This document shows, in pieces, positions 12,736-21,331 of a DNA stretch of 64,000 bases. The translations under genes and the position numbers were made by a program. Position 1 is the stretch's first letter. Each line of letters begins with the position of its first letter. The notes under the pieces are model-generated. The model ran no database searches, was not told the DNA's origin, and saw only the letters and a list, made by a program, of their open reading frames with translations. The DNA is from Lentzea fradiae (GTDB lineage: Bacteria > Actinomycetota > Actinomycetes > Mycobacteriales > Pseudonocardiaceae), in contig NZ_FNCC01000001.1 in the NCBI RefSeq assembly GCF_900100955.1, forward strand, positions 1 through 64,000, written 5' to 3'.

Positions 12736-13449
12736 GTGGTGCTCCTCGATCAGGTTTCGAAGCGCTACGGGCGTGGTCCCTGGGTGCTGCGCGACCTCAC
12801 TTTGGAAGTCTCCGGCCTGACCGTGCTGACCGGCGCGAACGGCACCGGCAAGTCCACGCTGCTCAAGATCGCCGCGGGAGTCCTGAAGCCGACGACCGGA
12901 CGTGTGGTGCGGCCCGCGTCCGTCGGTTACGTGCCCGAGCGGTTCCCGTCGGACGTGCGGATGTCCGCTTCGTCGTACCTCGCGCACCTGGGCCGGGTCC
13001 GGCGCGCCGAGGGCGTCGACGTGCTGGAGCGGCTGGGGTTCGTCGGCTCGTTGACGGCGCCGATGTCCGAGCTGTCCAAGGGCAACGCGCAGAAGGTCGC
13101 GCTGGCGCAGGCGTTCCTCGCGTCGGACCTGCTGGTGCTCGACGAGCCGTGGACCGGTCTCGACCCCGCCGCGGCGGCCGAGCTGGTGTCGTTGCTGGAG
13201 GGGCGGACGGCGCTGGTGTCCGACCACGAGGGACATCTGGACTCGGCGACGCGCGTGGACCTCTCCGGCGGGCACGTGACGATCGAACTGAGCCGAGTGG
13301 TGGGGCTGGACGCGTTGGAGGCGTTGGAGGGCGTGCGTTCGGTGTCGTCGCGCGGCAGTTCGGTGCGGGTGGTGGTGGCGCCGGACCGCAGCGACTACGT
13401 GCTGGCCGAGGCGTTGCGGCTCGGGTGCTCGGTGCGGAGCGTGCGGTGA
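12736..13449 (+). CDS. ABC transporter ATP-binding protein
   Basis: A 237-residue nucleotide-binding subunit. Walker A GANGTGKS is at residues 33-40, the signature is the variant LSKGNAQKVALAQ near residue 112, Walker B LLVLDEPWTGLD near 131 and the H-loop in LVSDHEGH. The C-terminal 50 residues are an extra strand-rich tail. The GTG at 12736 is chosen because the ABC domain starts there (VVLLDQVSKRYG); upstream sequence in the same frame overlaps the relic gene on the other strand. It overlaps the permease gene, forming a two-gene exporter of unknown substrate. Confidence 0.85.
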   Translation: MVLLDQVSKRYGRGPWVLRDLTLEVSGLTVLTGANGTGKSTLLKIAAGVLKPTTGRVVRPASVGYVPERFPSDVRMSASSYLAHLGRVRRAEGVDVLERLGFVGSLTAPMSELSKGNAQKVALAQAFLASDLLVLDEPWTGLDPAAAAELVSLLEGRTALVSDHEGHLDSATRVDLSGGHVTIELSRVVGLDALEALEGVRSVSSRGSSVRVVVAPDRSDYVLAEALRLGCSVRSVR

Positions 13450-14078
13450 TCGCCTTGATGCGGTACCTCGCCGCCGACGTGTTCCGCGGGCAGCGGTTTC
13501 TCGCGCCGTTGCTGGTGTTTCTCGGCGTGATGGGGATGCTCTTCTCTTCCGACGCCGGGCAGCCGTTGGAGGCGTACTCGGGTTCGGCCGCGCTGTTGTA
13601 CCCGGTGACGGCGTGGCTGGCCGTCGTGGTGGCGACGTCCGAGGACGCCGTGCGGCGAGAGATCACCGTGGTGTCCGCAGGAGGTTGGCCCCGTGTGCTG
13701 ACCGCCGCGGCGCTGGTGGCGGTGTCGGCGTCGCTCGTGCTGGCGCTGCTGGCGGCGGTGTGGCCGGTCGTGACGAACCCCCACCCGTACACGGCGGGTG
13801 AGTTTTTTGTCGGACTCGGGGCGCATACTGTCTGTGCGCTGCTTGGTTCTGGTGTTGGCCTGATGTTCTCGCGTCCGGTGTTCGACTCGATCGGACGCAC
13901 CGTGCTCGCGGTGTTCGCCGTCGTGGTGCTGACGTACCCGCTGGGGCGGGCGACCCCGCTCGGCTGGGTGCTGGACGCGTTGGGGCACAACCGAATATCG
14001 CTCTCCGTGCTGTGGGCCGGAGTGTTCGGGGTCGCGTTGGTGTCGGCCGCCGTCGCCGTGGGTGTGCGGCGGACGTGA
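13446..14078 (+). CDS. ABC transporter permease
   Basis: A 210-residue membrane protein with about six hydrophobic helices (for example FLAPLLVFLGVMGMLF near the start and VLAVFAVVVLTYPLG later). Its GTG overlaps the ATPase stop, so it is the membrane half of that small exporter. It is followed by the AfsR-like regulator with a one-base stop/start overlap (TGATG), so all three genes form one unit. No domain indicates the substrate. Confidence 0.75.
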   Translation: MIALMRYLAADVFRGQRFLAPLLVFLGVMGMLFSSDAGQPLEAYSGSAALLYPVTAWLAVVVATSEDAVRREITVVSAGGWPRVLTAAALVAVSASLVLALLAAVWPVVTNPHPYTAGEFFVGLGAHTVCALLGSGVGLMFSRPVFDSIGRTVLAVFAVVVLTYPLGRATPLGWVLDALGHNRISLSVLWAGVFGVALVSAAVAVGVRRT

Positions 14079-17000
14079 TGCGGGTCAACGTGCTCGGACC
14101 GCTCCAGGTCGTGGTGGACGGCGCTCCCGTCGAGGTGCGCGGCAAACGGTTGCGGTGGTTGCTGATCCGGCTCGCGATGGAGCCGGGCCGCGTGGTGGCC
14201 GCCGACCGGCTCGTCGCGGACCTGTGGCCGGACGAGCCACCGGTGGACGGCGTCGCCGCGCTGCAGTCGCTCGTGTCGCGGCTGCGGCGGACGCTGGGTG
14301 CCGCCTCGGTGTCGTCGCACGCGTCCGGCTACCGGCTGGAGGCGTTGACGGACGTCGAGGAGTTCACGCGCACACGTGACGCGGCGTTGTGGCGCGGTGC
14401 GGCCTTCGAGGAGGCACCGTTCGCCGTGGACGAGGCCGTGCGCCTTGCGCTGCTCCGCGACGACCTGGCCGGCCTGGAGGCGCTCGCCGCCGCCCACCCG
14501 CTGCGCGAGGACGTCCAGGCGCGGCTGATGCTGGCGCTGCACGCCGCCGGGAGGCGGTCGGACGCGTTGGCGCTGTTCGAGCGCGTCCGGTCGGACCTGG
14601 CCGACTCGCTGGGGGTGGACCCCGGCGAGGCGCTGGCGGCTGCCCACCTCACGGTGCTGCGCGAACGCGGCCCGCGAGGCAACCTGCCGACCGCGGTGGG
14701 CTCGTTCGTCGGACGTGACGACGACCTGGCCGCCCTGGCGACGCTGTTGCGGGACAACAGGTTGGTGACGCTCACCGGCTTCGGCGGCGTGGGCAAGACC
14801 CGCCTGGCGCTGACGCACGCCGCCACCTGCCCGCAGGCGTGGCTCGTCGAGCTCGACTCGTCGGCGGAACCCCTGGCCGCCCTGGACGCGGCCCTGGGCC
14901 CGAACCCGCTGGCCATGCCGGTGTTCGCGCGCCTCGGGGCGTCCCTCGTCGTGCTGGACAACTGCGAGCACGTCGTGGACGCCGCCGCGGCCCTGTGCGT
15001 CCGGCTCCTGGCCGAGGCCCCGGACGCACGAGTGCTGGCGACCTCACGCGAACCGCTCGGCATCCCCGGCGAGGTCGTGCACCCGGTGGCGCCGCTGGAC
15101 CTCGACCACGCCGTGCGGCTGTTCACGGCCAGGGTCGGCGCCGCTCTGGACACCGGGGCGGTCCGGCGCGTCTGCGCCGCCCTGGACGGGATCCCGCTGG
15201 CGCTGGAGCTCGCGGCGGCACGGGCCCGGTCGCTGTCGCTCCCGCAGCTGGAGTCGCGTGTGGACAGCCGGCTTCGCCTGCTGGACAGGGGAGCGCGGAC
15301 CGGTCCGGCGCGGCACCGGACCTTGCGCGCGGTCATCGACTGGAGCTGGGAGCTGCTGGACGACGCCGAACGGCTGTTGCTGGCGCGGCTGGCGGTGTTC
15401 GTGGGTGGGGCGACGGCTTCGGCTGTGCACGAGGTGTGCCGGGACGGTTCTGGCGGGCCCGCGGTGCCTGGTGGGGAGGTTCGGTTCGGCGGCGAGGTGG
15501 GTTCCGGCGGCCTGCCGCCGCAACTGTTCGACGCGTCGCAGGGCTCGCCCTCGGCTCATCGCGGCGGGATTGGACACGACTCGGCGGTGGTGGGCTTGGC
15601 GGTGTCCGAGGCGGCGTCCGGAACAGTGCTGCCGGGAACAGTGCTGCCGGAGACGGAGTTGCCCGGCTCGGAAGTGGCCGGGACGGAGCTGTCCGGTGCG
15701 CAGGTGCCTGGTGCGCCAGCACCTCACCACTCCGCCGAGGAGCGGCGCCCAGCCCTCTCACCCCCCGAGGCCGAGCATCGCACCTCCCACCCCGCTCCGC
15801 AGCCGTCCACCGCCCCGCAACCCACCAGGGCAGGCTCGCGCAGGGGTACCCCCGAATCGGGAACCCCTGCGTTTCAACGTACTCAGGGGGTCCGACAAGA
15901 TCAGGATCTCTGGGACACCGAGGACCTGCTGGGCGCGCTCGTCGAGAAGTCCCTCGTGGTGCGCACGGGTGAGCGCTACCGGCTGCTGGAGACCGTGCGC
16001 GAGTACGCGGCCGAGCAGGGTGAGGCCGATCCCGCGAAGCACGCCGCCTGCTACACGGCGCTGGCGGAGCGGTACGAGCCGTTGTTGCGGGGGCCGCGGC
16101 AGGTGGAGGCGCTCAGGTTTTTCGACGTGGAGCGCGGGAACCTCGACGCGGCGCAGGCGTGGGCGGTGCGGCATGACGCGGGGATCGCGCGGCGGTTGAT
16201 GGCTGCGCGGACGTGGCATTGGCTGGTGATGACCAAGCGGTTCGAGGAGATTCGGCGGTGGGCGGCGCTCACGCCGGACGATCCGCTGTCGGAGGTTGTT
16301 GTCGCGCGGGGGACGCCGGAGGCGTTGGTCGCCGCGGAGCGGTTGTGGGACGGGGACGTTCCGATGGTGTTGTGCGCGTTGCTGTTGACCAACGGCAGGG
16401 CGTGGGGTGAGGAGGAGCTCGGGGCGCGGTTCGAGAGGCTTGCCCGGGAGCTGGAGCTGTCGTCCGACGAGTGGGCGCTGGGGTTCGCGGCGTTGGTGCG
16501 GGGGCTGGTCGCGGGGGAGTTCAGCGAGGGTGCGGCGCTCGTGGCCGAGGCGGAGTACCGGCGGGCGGTGGAGGTGTTCCGCGGGGTCGGGGACCGGTGG
16601 GCCGTGGTGTTCGGGTTGTCGTGCCTGGTGATGGTCTTGGTCAACCGGGGTGCGTTCGCGGAGGCGTTCGAGGCGGTGTCCGAGGCCAGGCTGGTCGCGG
16701 AGGAGCTCGGTGACCCCGACCAGGTGCTGGTGCCGATGTCGGTGCTGGTGCAGACGGCGCGCATCAAGACCCGGCTCGGTGACTTCGCGGGGGCCCGTGA
16801 GGACCTGGACCGGTCGGAGGGGGTGCTCCGCGATCTCGACGCGGGACGGGTGGTCCAGGGGCGTGGCGAGGTCGCGTACTTCAGCGGGGACTACGAGAAG
16901 GCCGTCGAGCACTACCGCGCGGCGCTCGGTGTGACGGCGGAGCTGCCCGTCAGCCAGTTCCAGGCGTCCGTCCACGCCGGACTCGGGCTGGCGCTGACGC

Positions 17001-17251
17001 GGCTCGGCCGGCTCGCCGAGGCGGGGGAGGAGCACGCCAGGGCGTTCGCCGCAGTCGAGGGCAACAGCGACGGGCCCGCCCGCGCGATGGTGCTGGAGCA
17101 CTACGCGGACTGGCTGCTCGCCCAGGGCGACCCCCGTGGCGCGGGGGAGGCCCTGGACGAGGCGGAACGGCTACGCGGCGCGGCGAGCAGCAACCCGGCG
17201 GTGGTGGAGCTGCGTGACCGGGTTCGCGCCGAAGTAGGCGTCGATCGCTGA
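14078..17251 (+). CDS. AfsR/SARP-type transcriptional regulator
   Basis: A 1057-residue regulator. Residues 1-90 form an OmpR-like winged helix (MRVNVLGPLQVVVDG...), 92-190 a short bacterial transcriptional activation domain, about 205-460 an NB-ARC/STAND ATPase (Walker A GFGGVGKTRLAL near 234, LVVLDNCEHV near 290, DGIPLALELAAARA), and about 640-1040 TPR-like helices. Family members switch on secondary-metabolite genes. Between the NB-ARC winged helix (LAVFVGGATASAVHEVC) and its usual continuation (LLGALVEKSLV) lie about 160 low-complexity residues (about 454-615) where relatives have some 20. The ATG overlaps the permease stop. The 3' end overlaps the convergent monooxygenase gene by 81 bases. 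Confidence 0.85.
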   Translation: MRVNVLGPLQVVVDGAPVEVRGKRLRWLLIRLAMEPGRVVAADRLVADLWPDEPPVDGVAALQSLVSRLRRTLGAASVSSHASGYRLEALTDVEEFTRTRDAALWRGAAFEEAPFAVDEAVRLALLRDDLAGLEALAAAHPLREDVQARLMLALHAAGRRSDALALFERVRSDLADSLGVDPGEALAAAHLTVLRERGPRGNLPTAVGSFVGRDDDLAALATLLRDNRLVTLTGFGGVGKTRLALTHAATCPQAWLVELDSSAEPLAALDAALGPNPLAMPVFARLGASLVVLDNCEHVVDAAAALCVRLLAEAPDARVLATSREPLGIPGEVVHPVAPLDLDHAVRLFTARVGAALDTGAVRRVCAALDGIPLALELAAARARSLSLPQLESRVDSRLRLLDRGARTGPARHRTLRAVIDWSWELLDDAERLLLARLAVFVGGATASAVHEVCRDGSGGPAVPGGEVRFGGEVGSGGLPPQLFDASQGSPSAHRGGIGHDSAVVGLAVSEAASGTVLPGTVLPETELPGSEVAGTELSGAQVPGAPAPHHSAEERRPALSPPEAEHRTSHPAPQPSTAPQPTRAGSRRGTPESGTPAFQRTQGVRQDQDLWDTEDLLGALVEKSLVVRTGERYRLLETVREYAAEQGEADPAKHAACYTALAERYEPLLRGPRQVEALRFFDVERGNLDAAQAWAVRHDAGIARRLMAARTWHWLVMTKRFEEIRRWAALTPDDPLSEVVVARGTPEALVAAERLWDGDVPMVLCALLLTNGRAWGEEELGARFERLARELELSSDEWALGFAALVRGLVAGEFSEGAALVAEAEYRRAVEVFRGVGDRWAVVFGLSCLVMVLVNRGAFAEAFEAVSEARLVAEELGDPDQVLVPMSVLVQTARIKTRLGDFAGAREDLDRSEGVLRDLDAGRVVQGRGEVAYFSGDYEKAVEHYRAALGVTAELPVSQFQASVHAGLGLALTRLGRLAEAGEEHARAFAAVEGNSDGPARAMVLEHYADWLLAQGDPRGAGEALDEAERLRGAASSNPAVVELRDRVRAEVGVDR
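15839..15871. repeat. Palindrome inside the AfsR insertion
   Basis: Inverted repeat CGCAGGGGTACCC / GGGAACCCCTGCG (12 of 13 positions paired) around a 7-base spacer. It lies within the low-complexity insertion of the AfsR-like gene and is followed by sequence that does not look like protein-coding DNA. It may mark an inserted palindromic element that kept the reading frame. Confidence 0.6.
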
Positions 17252-18472
17252 CCGGCCGATGGCGGCGACGTAGCCGTCCGGGCGGACCAGGATCGGGCCG
17301 TCCGGCAGGTCGAGCGTCACGAAGTCGGGGCCGCGCAGGAGGTCGAAGATCCGGCCCGCGTCGGTGCGTCCGTCGGGCATGCGGTCACCGGCCTGCAGGC
17401 CCTCGCCTTCCGTGGTGCGGTACGACAGCAGCAGCTGCATCGTCTCCTCGTCGCGCCGCGCGAACGGATCGCTCGACGACATGATCTTCGTGGAGATGCC
17501 GAGCAGCCACTCCGCCACCGGTTTGCGCTCGGTCTCGTAGGTGTCGAGCAGCGTCTCCATGCCGAGCTTCCAGCCGAGGTTGTAGGCGTCCTGGATGCCC
17601 GTGTTCATGCCCTGCGCGCCCGCCGGGGAGTGCACGTGCGCGGCGTCGCCCGCGAGGAACACGCCGCCCACGCGGAACCTGTCGATCATGCGGATGTTCA
17701 GCCGGTACAGGGACATCCACGTCACCTCGTGCAGGACGACGTCGTCGAGCCCGGTGCGCTCGCGGATGATCCGCTGGTACAGCTCCGGCGACGGCTCGCC
17801 GCCACCGGACGCCTGGAACTGGAAGAGGTCGGTGCCGGGCAGCGGGCACAGCGCGACGAAGTCCTGGCGGTCGCGGCCGAACATGTGCCAGTGGTCGCGG
17901 TCGAGCCCGGAGAGCCGGACGTCGCCGACGAGCATCTGGACGTCGTCGTGGGTCTCGCCGAGGAACGAGACGCCGAGGTGCTTGCGGACGAACGACTTCC
18001 CGCCGTCGCAGCCGACCAGGTACTTGGCCCGCACGGTCTGCCCGCCGACCACGGCGGTGACACCGGAGTCGTCCTGGGTGAACGAGGTCAGCGGCATCGC
18101 GTACTCGACCCCGCGCGGGAGCGCGTCGCGCAGAATCCGCTCGATGCTGGACTGCGGGATCATCAACGTGTGCGCGTAGGGGCGGTCTTCGGTGGGCACG
18201 CGGCCTTCGTGCGGGTTCCACTCGCGCAAGACCTCACGGCCCTTGTAGGCGCGGAGCATCATGTCGAACGTGCCGGCTTCCACAACGGAGTCGGCCACGC
18301 CCAGGTCGTGGAAGACCTCCAAGCTGCGCGGCTGCAGGCCCTTGCCCCGCGACCCGGTGAACGGCGCGGGCGCGGCGTCGACGATCCGGAACGGGACGCC
18401 GCGGCGGTGCAGGTCGAGCGCGAGGGTGAGGCCGGTCGGGCCGGCGCCGATGATCAGAACCTGAGTGTCCAT
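17171..18472 (-). CDS. FAD-dependent aromatic monooxygenase
   Basis: A 433-residue class A flavoprotein hydroxylase (PheA/TfdB, RdmE-like). It has the dinucleotide fold GAGPTGLTLALDLHRRG at residues 8-24, the middle motif VGCDGGKS near 158 and the second FAD motif FLAGDAAHVHSPAGAQGMN near 270. The protein stops shortly after LVRPDGYVAAIG, so the thioredoxin-like C-terminal domain typical of this group is largely reduced. Its 3' end overlaps the 3' end of the AfsR-like regulator by 81 bases. The substrate (a phenol or polyketide) cannot be told; adjacency to an AfsR-like regulator fits a secondary-metabolism role. Confidence 0.85.
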   Translation of the reverse strand: MDTQVLIIGAGPTGLTLALDLHRRGVPFRIVDAAPAPFTGSRGKGLQPRSLEVFHDLGVADSVVEAGTFDMMLRAYKGREVLREWNPHEGRVPTEDRPYAHTLMIPQSSIERILRDALPRGVEYAMPLTSFTQDDSGVTAVVGGQTVRAKYLVGCDGGKSFVRKHLGVSFLGETHDDVQMLVGDVRLSGLDRDHWHMFGRDRQDFVALCPLPGTDLFQFQASGGGEPSPELYQRIIRERTGLDDVVLHEVTWMSLYRLNIRMIDRFRVGGVFLAGDAAHVHSPAGAQGMNTGIQDAYNLGWKLGMETLLDTYETERKPVAEWLLGISTKIMSSSDPFARRDEETMQLLLSYRTTEGEGLQAGDRMPDGRTDAGRIFDLLRGPDFVTLDLPDGPILVRPDGYVAAIGRSAIDAYFGANPVTQLHHRRVAARRAA

Positions 18473-18500
18473 GACCGAAGGCTCGCCCCGGGAACTGTCA

Positions 18501-18537
18501 GGGCCCTGTCATCACGCTGTCGCGGATGACAGGGCCC
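18501..18537 (-). terminator. Hairpin between membrane-protein and monooxygenase genes
   Basis: Exact 13-bp inverted repeat GGGCCCTGTCATC / GATGACAGGGCCC with an 11-base loop. It lies 12 bases past the stop of the gene ending at 18550 and before the monooxygenase start at 18472, both on the minus strand, so it should separate the two transcripts. Confidence 0.75.
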
Positions 18538-18549
18538 CGAGGTGCGGTC

Positions 18550-20046
18550 CTACTTCTTGATCAGCTCGATCAGCGCGTCGACGTCCTTGGGCTCGAAGCC
18601 GCGGAACAGCGTCAGCGCCAGCTCGTAGTACGAGCGGATCGGGCTCACGTACCACTTGCCGTCGACCTCGGTCGCGACGACGCCGACGCCGGTCTTCATG
18701 ACCGACCCGGCCACGCGGCCGATGATCTCGGCGGCCTCGGCGGGCATGTTCTTGCCGCCCTGCTGCTGCACCAGCTCGGTGATCTCGTCGGCGCACAGCT
18801 TCTGCGTGCCCTGGCGGGGCACCTCGACCGAGTAGCAGTCGCCGTCACGGCTGATCGTGAGGGTCTCGCCCTCGGCGGTCACCGACACCTTCTTGACCGT
18901 GACCTGCTTGCCGCCCGCGACGTCCTTGACGTCGGTCTCCAGCGCGTCCAGCTTGGCGCCGGTCTTGTCCATCCGGCCTGCCTGCTCGAGCAGCAGCGGG
19001 CCGAGGTCCTGCAGCACACCGGCCTCGTCCGGCGGCAGCAGCGCGATGACCTTCTTCAGGTCGGCGTCGAGCGCGGCGTTGACCAGGCTCTTCGCGGCGT
19101 CCTCCGGCGAGCTCGCGCCCTCCGGTGCGAAACCGGACTGCGGCCACTTGAGCTTCTCCTCCTCCAGGACCGCGTTGGCGATCGTGTAGAAGGCGCTGGG
19201 GTACCACTTGTCGCCCACCTTGATCGACGCGATGCCGATCGGGGTGCCGCGCTTCTGCACCTCGGCGGTGATGTCGAGGGTCTCCGACTTCGACGACGTC
19301 AGGTTCAGGTCGTCGCCGATCGCGTCCACGAGCTTGTCGGTGAGCGGGATCTTCGACGCGTCCGACGTGATCGTGATCTTGCCCTCGACCAGCTTGTTGA
19401 TGGTGAGGTGGTCGTTGATCTTCTCGGCCTTGGCCTCGTCGAACTTGATGCCCTCGCTCTTGAACTCGACGCCCGTGACCTTGTTCGGGTCCGCCTCGGG
19501 CTTGAGGATCTCGAGACGCTTCATCTCGTTCGTCATCGACTCCATGTAGTCCTTCGACAGCGCCGCCTCCGCGGGCGCCAGCGAAGCCATGATGCCGACC
19601 ACGTCACCACTGCCGAGCTGCTCGATCAGGTTCTTCGCCGCGACCTCGGGGGTGTCCTGGCCCGCGTTGGCCGCGGGGTCGGACTTCTGCAGCGCGAAGA
19701 ACGTGACGCCACCGCCGATGAGCAGCAGCACCGCGACGACGGCCGTGACGACCAGGCCGGTGCGCTTCTTCTTCGGCGGCTCGCCGCCCATCGGCGCGTA
19801 GCCGTAGGGCTGCTGCTCGAAGCCCTGCTGGGGAAATCCCTGCTGCGGGAAACCCTGCTGGGGGAATCCCTGCGGCCCGGTCTGCGGGACGCCCTGCTGC
19901 GGGAACCCCTGGGGCCCGGTCTGCGGGTAGCCGCCCTGCTGCGGGTGGCCACCTGGCTGCTGCGGGTAGCCGCCTTGCTGGGGCTGCTGCCCGTACGGGT
20001 TGTTCTGCGGCTGCCACTGGCTGCCGCCGCCACCTGGGTAGCTCAC
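18550..20046 (-). CDS. Single-pass membrane protein with Gln/Pro-rich tail
   Basis: A 498-residue protein of unknown function. The first 95 residues are a cytoplasmic Gly/Pro/Gln tail with repeats such as QGFPQQ, followed by a basic KKKR stop-transfer patch and one membrane helix (about 97-120). The remaining about 375 residues are predicted outside the membrane and contain what look like two related halves, each with a segment like 'VGDKWYPSAFY' / 'EVDGKWYVSPIRS'. This organisation resembles actinobacterial proteins with DUF4878-like extracellular domains, but I cannot name the family. The upstream gene overlaps it by ATGA, implying an operon. Confidence 0.75.
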   Translation of the reverse strand: MSYPGGGGSQWQPQNNPYGQQPQQGGYPQQPGGHPQQGGYPQTGPQGFPQQGVPQTGPQGFPQQGFPQQGFPQQGFEQQPYGYAPMGGEPPKKKRTGLVVTAVVAVLLLIGGGVTFFALQKSDPAANAGQDTPEVAAKNLIEQLGSGDVVGIMASLAPAEAALSKDYMESMTNEMKRLEILKPEADPNKVTGVEFKSEGIKFDEAKAEKINDHLTINKLVEGKITITSDASKIPLTDKLVDAIGDDLNLTSSKSETLDITAEVQKRGTPIGIASIKVGDKWYPSAFYTIANAVLEEEKLKWPQSGFAPEGASSPEDAAKSLVNAALDADLKKVIALLPPDEAGVLQDLGPLLLEQAGRMDKTGAKLDALETDVKDVAGGKQVTVKKVSVTAEGETLTISRDGDCYSVEVPRQGTQKLCADEITELVQQQGGKNMPAEAAEIIGRVAGSVMKTGVGVVATEVDGKWYVSPIRSYYELALTLFRGFEPKDVDALIELIKK

Positions 20047-20495
20047 GGGTTCCCTCCTGGAGTCCTCACTGCGCTGCGCCTGAAAGAGGTGAGCACCGTG
20101 ATCGCCCCCACGATCGTCAGTACGGCACCGGCAAGTGTCGTGACCGGACCAGCGGTGCTGATTCCGACCAATGAACCCTTGCTATCTCCTTGGACTGTGG
20201 CTAGCAGCGCCACGGTTCCACTGATCGTGCCAAAGAGAAGGGCGGTGCACGCGGCAAACCGACTAAATCGGAACACGAAGAGCGCGACCGTGATCATGGC
20301 GAGCGGCGTGAGACCTACCCAGACCCCCGTCACCGCGGTGCCCGCCACCCCGTCCATCCCGGCGAGACTACGGAGCGAAAGCACCTCGTAACTGTCCCTC
20401 GTGGTCGATCCGGACTTCAGCCAGGGCAGGAAAGTCCCGGCGATCGACGTGACCAAGCCCACTGCCGCGACGGCGGCTCCCACTGCGCTGCGCAC
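20043..20495 (-). CDS. Four-helix membrane protein
   Basis: A 150-residue protein with four predicted membrane segments (AVGAAVAAVGLVTSIAGTFL near the N-terminus, then three more). The first extracytoplasmic loop carries PWLKSGSTTRDSYEVLS, a pattern seen in small actinobacterial membrane proteins of unknown role. The GTG at 20495 is chosen because the first helix starts right after it. It is divergent from the sirtuin gene with only 17 bases between the two starts and overlaps the next gene in its operon. Confidence 0.65.
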   Translation of the reverse strand: MRSAVGAAVAAVGLVTSIAGTFLPWLKSGSTTRDSYEVLSLRSLAGMDGVAGTAVTGVWVGLTPLAMITVALFVFRFSRFAACTALLFGTISGTVALLATVQGDSKGSLVGISTAGPVTTLAGAVLTIVGAITVLTSFRRSAVRTPGGNP

Positions 20496-20500
20496 CGGAC

Positions 20501-20506
20501 TAGTGT
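20501..20506 (+). promoter_or_regulatory. Candidate -10 for the sirtuin gene in a 17-bp divergent gap
   Basis: TAGTGT lies 6 bases before the GTG at 20513. The divergent gene starts at 20495; the shared ACTAGT is palindromic and gives TAGTCC in the opposite direction. Such a tiny gap requires leaderless transcripts or promoters inside the neighbouring genes. No -35 is evident. Confidence 0.35.
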
Positions 20507-20512
20507 GACCTG

Positions 20513-21322
20513 GTGGTCTCCCAGGCGTGCACGGCGGCACGAGAGCTGGTCGCCTCAGCCCACCGGATCACCGTGCTGACGGGCGCGGGGGTCTCCACCG
20601 ACTCCGGCATCCCCGACTTCCGCGGCCCCGGCGGGCTGTGGGCGCGCGACGCCGACGCCGGGCGGGACGCCTCGCTGGAGGCGTACCTCGCCGACCCGGA
20701 GGTGCGCAGGCTCGCGTGGCGCACCCGGCTCGGCAGTCCGGTGTGGACGGCCAAGCCGAACGCCGCGCACAAGGCGCTCGTGGAGCTCGAACGGTCCGGG
20801 CGGCTGCGCACCGTCCTCACGCAGAACATCGACGGGCTGCACCAGCGGGCCGGTTCCGACCCGCACCGCGTGCTGGAGCTGCACGGCACCCTGCACGCGA
20901 CGGTGTGCCTGGACTGCGGTGCGACGGGCCCGATGCGCGAGGCGTTGAAGCGCGTCGCGGACGGCGATCCCGAGCCGCCGTGCCTGCGGTGCGGGGGCAT
21001 CCTCAAGTCCGCCACCGTCTCGTTCGGGCAGGAGCTCGACGGCGAGGTGCTGCGCCGCGCCCGCATCGCCGTGCTCGACTGCGACGTGCTGCTCGTGGCG
21101 GGGACGTCGCTGTCCGTGCAGCCCGCGGCGGGACTCGTGCCGCTGGCCGTCCGCGCGGGCGCGCAGGTGATCATCTGCAACGCCGAGCCGACGCCGTACG
21201 ACTCGCTGGCCGCCGTCGTGCTGCACGAACCGGTGGGCGAGGTGCTGCCCGACCTCAGCTCCGTTCCCCCATCCGGGGGAGGACGGTTCTCGTCGTGGGG
21301 CGATCCGAGCACCTGGTCGTAG
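20513..21322 (+). CDS. cobB: NAD-dependent protein deacylase (sirtuin)
   Basis: Removes acetyl or other acyl groups from lysines using NAD. The 269-residue protein has GAGVSTDSGIPDFRG (NAD site, about residues 24-38), TQNIDGLH, the catalytic His in LELHGTLH, the structural zinc cysteines CLDC (132, 135) and CLRC (157, 160), and GTSLSVQPAAGL. It directly precedes an acyl-CoA synthetase gene; sirtuins commonly control acetyl-/acyl-CoA synthetases, so a regulatory link is plausible but inferred. Confidence 0.93.
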   Translation: MVSQACTAARELVASAHRITVLTGAGVSTDSGIPDFRGPGGLWARDADAGRDASLEAYLADPEVRRLAWRTRLGSPVWTAKPNAAHKALVELERSGRLRTVLTQNIDGLHQRAGSDPHRVLELHGTLHATVCLDCGATGPMREALKRVADGDPEPPCLRCGGILKSATVSFGQELDGEVLRRARIAVLDCDVLLVAGTSLSVQPAAGLVPLAVRAGAQVIICNAEPTPYDSLAAVVLHEPVGEVLPDLSSVPPSGGGRFSSWGDPSTWS

Positions 21323-21325
21323 TGT
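21320..21325 (+). promoter_or_regulatory. Candidate -10 overlapping the cobB stop codon
   Basis: TAGTGT, whose TAG is the cobB stop, ends 6 bases before the ATG of the acyl-CoA synthetase. Same arrangement as the -10/stop overlap before rpe. No -35 recognised. Confidence 0.35.
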
Positions 21326-21331
21326 CGTCAC

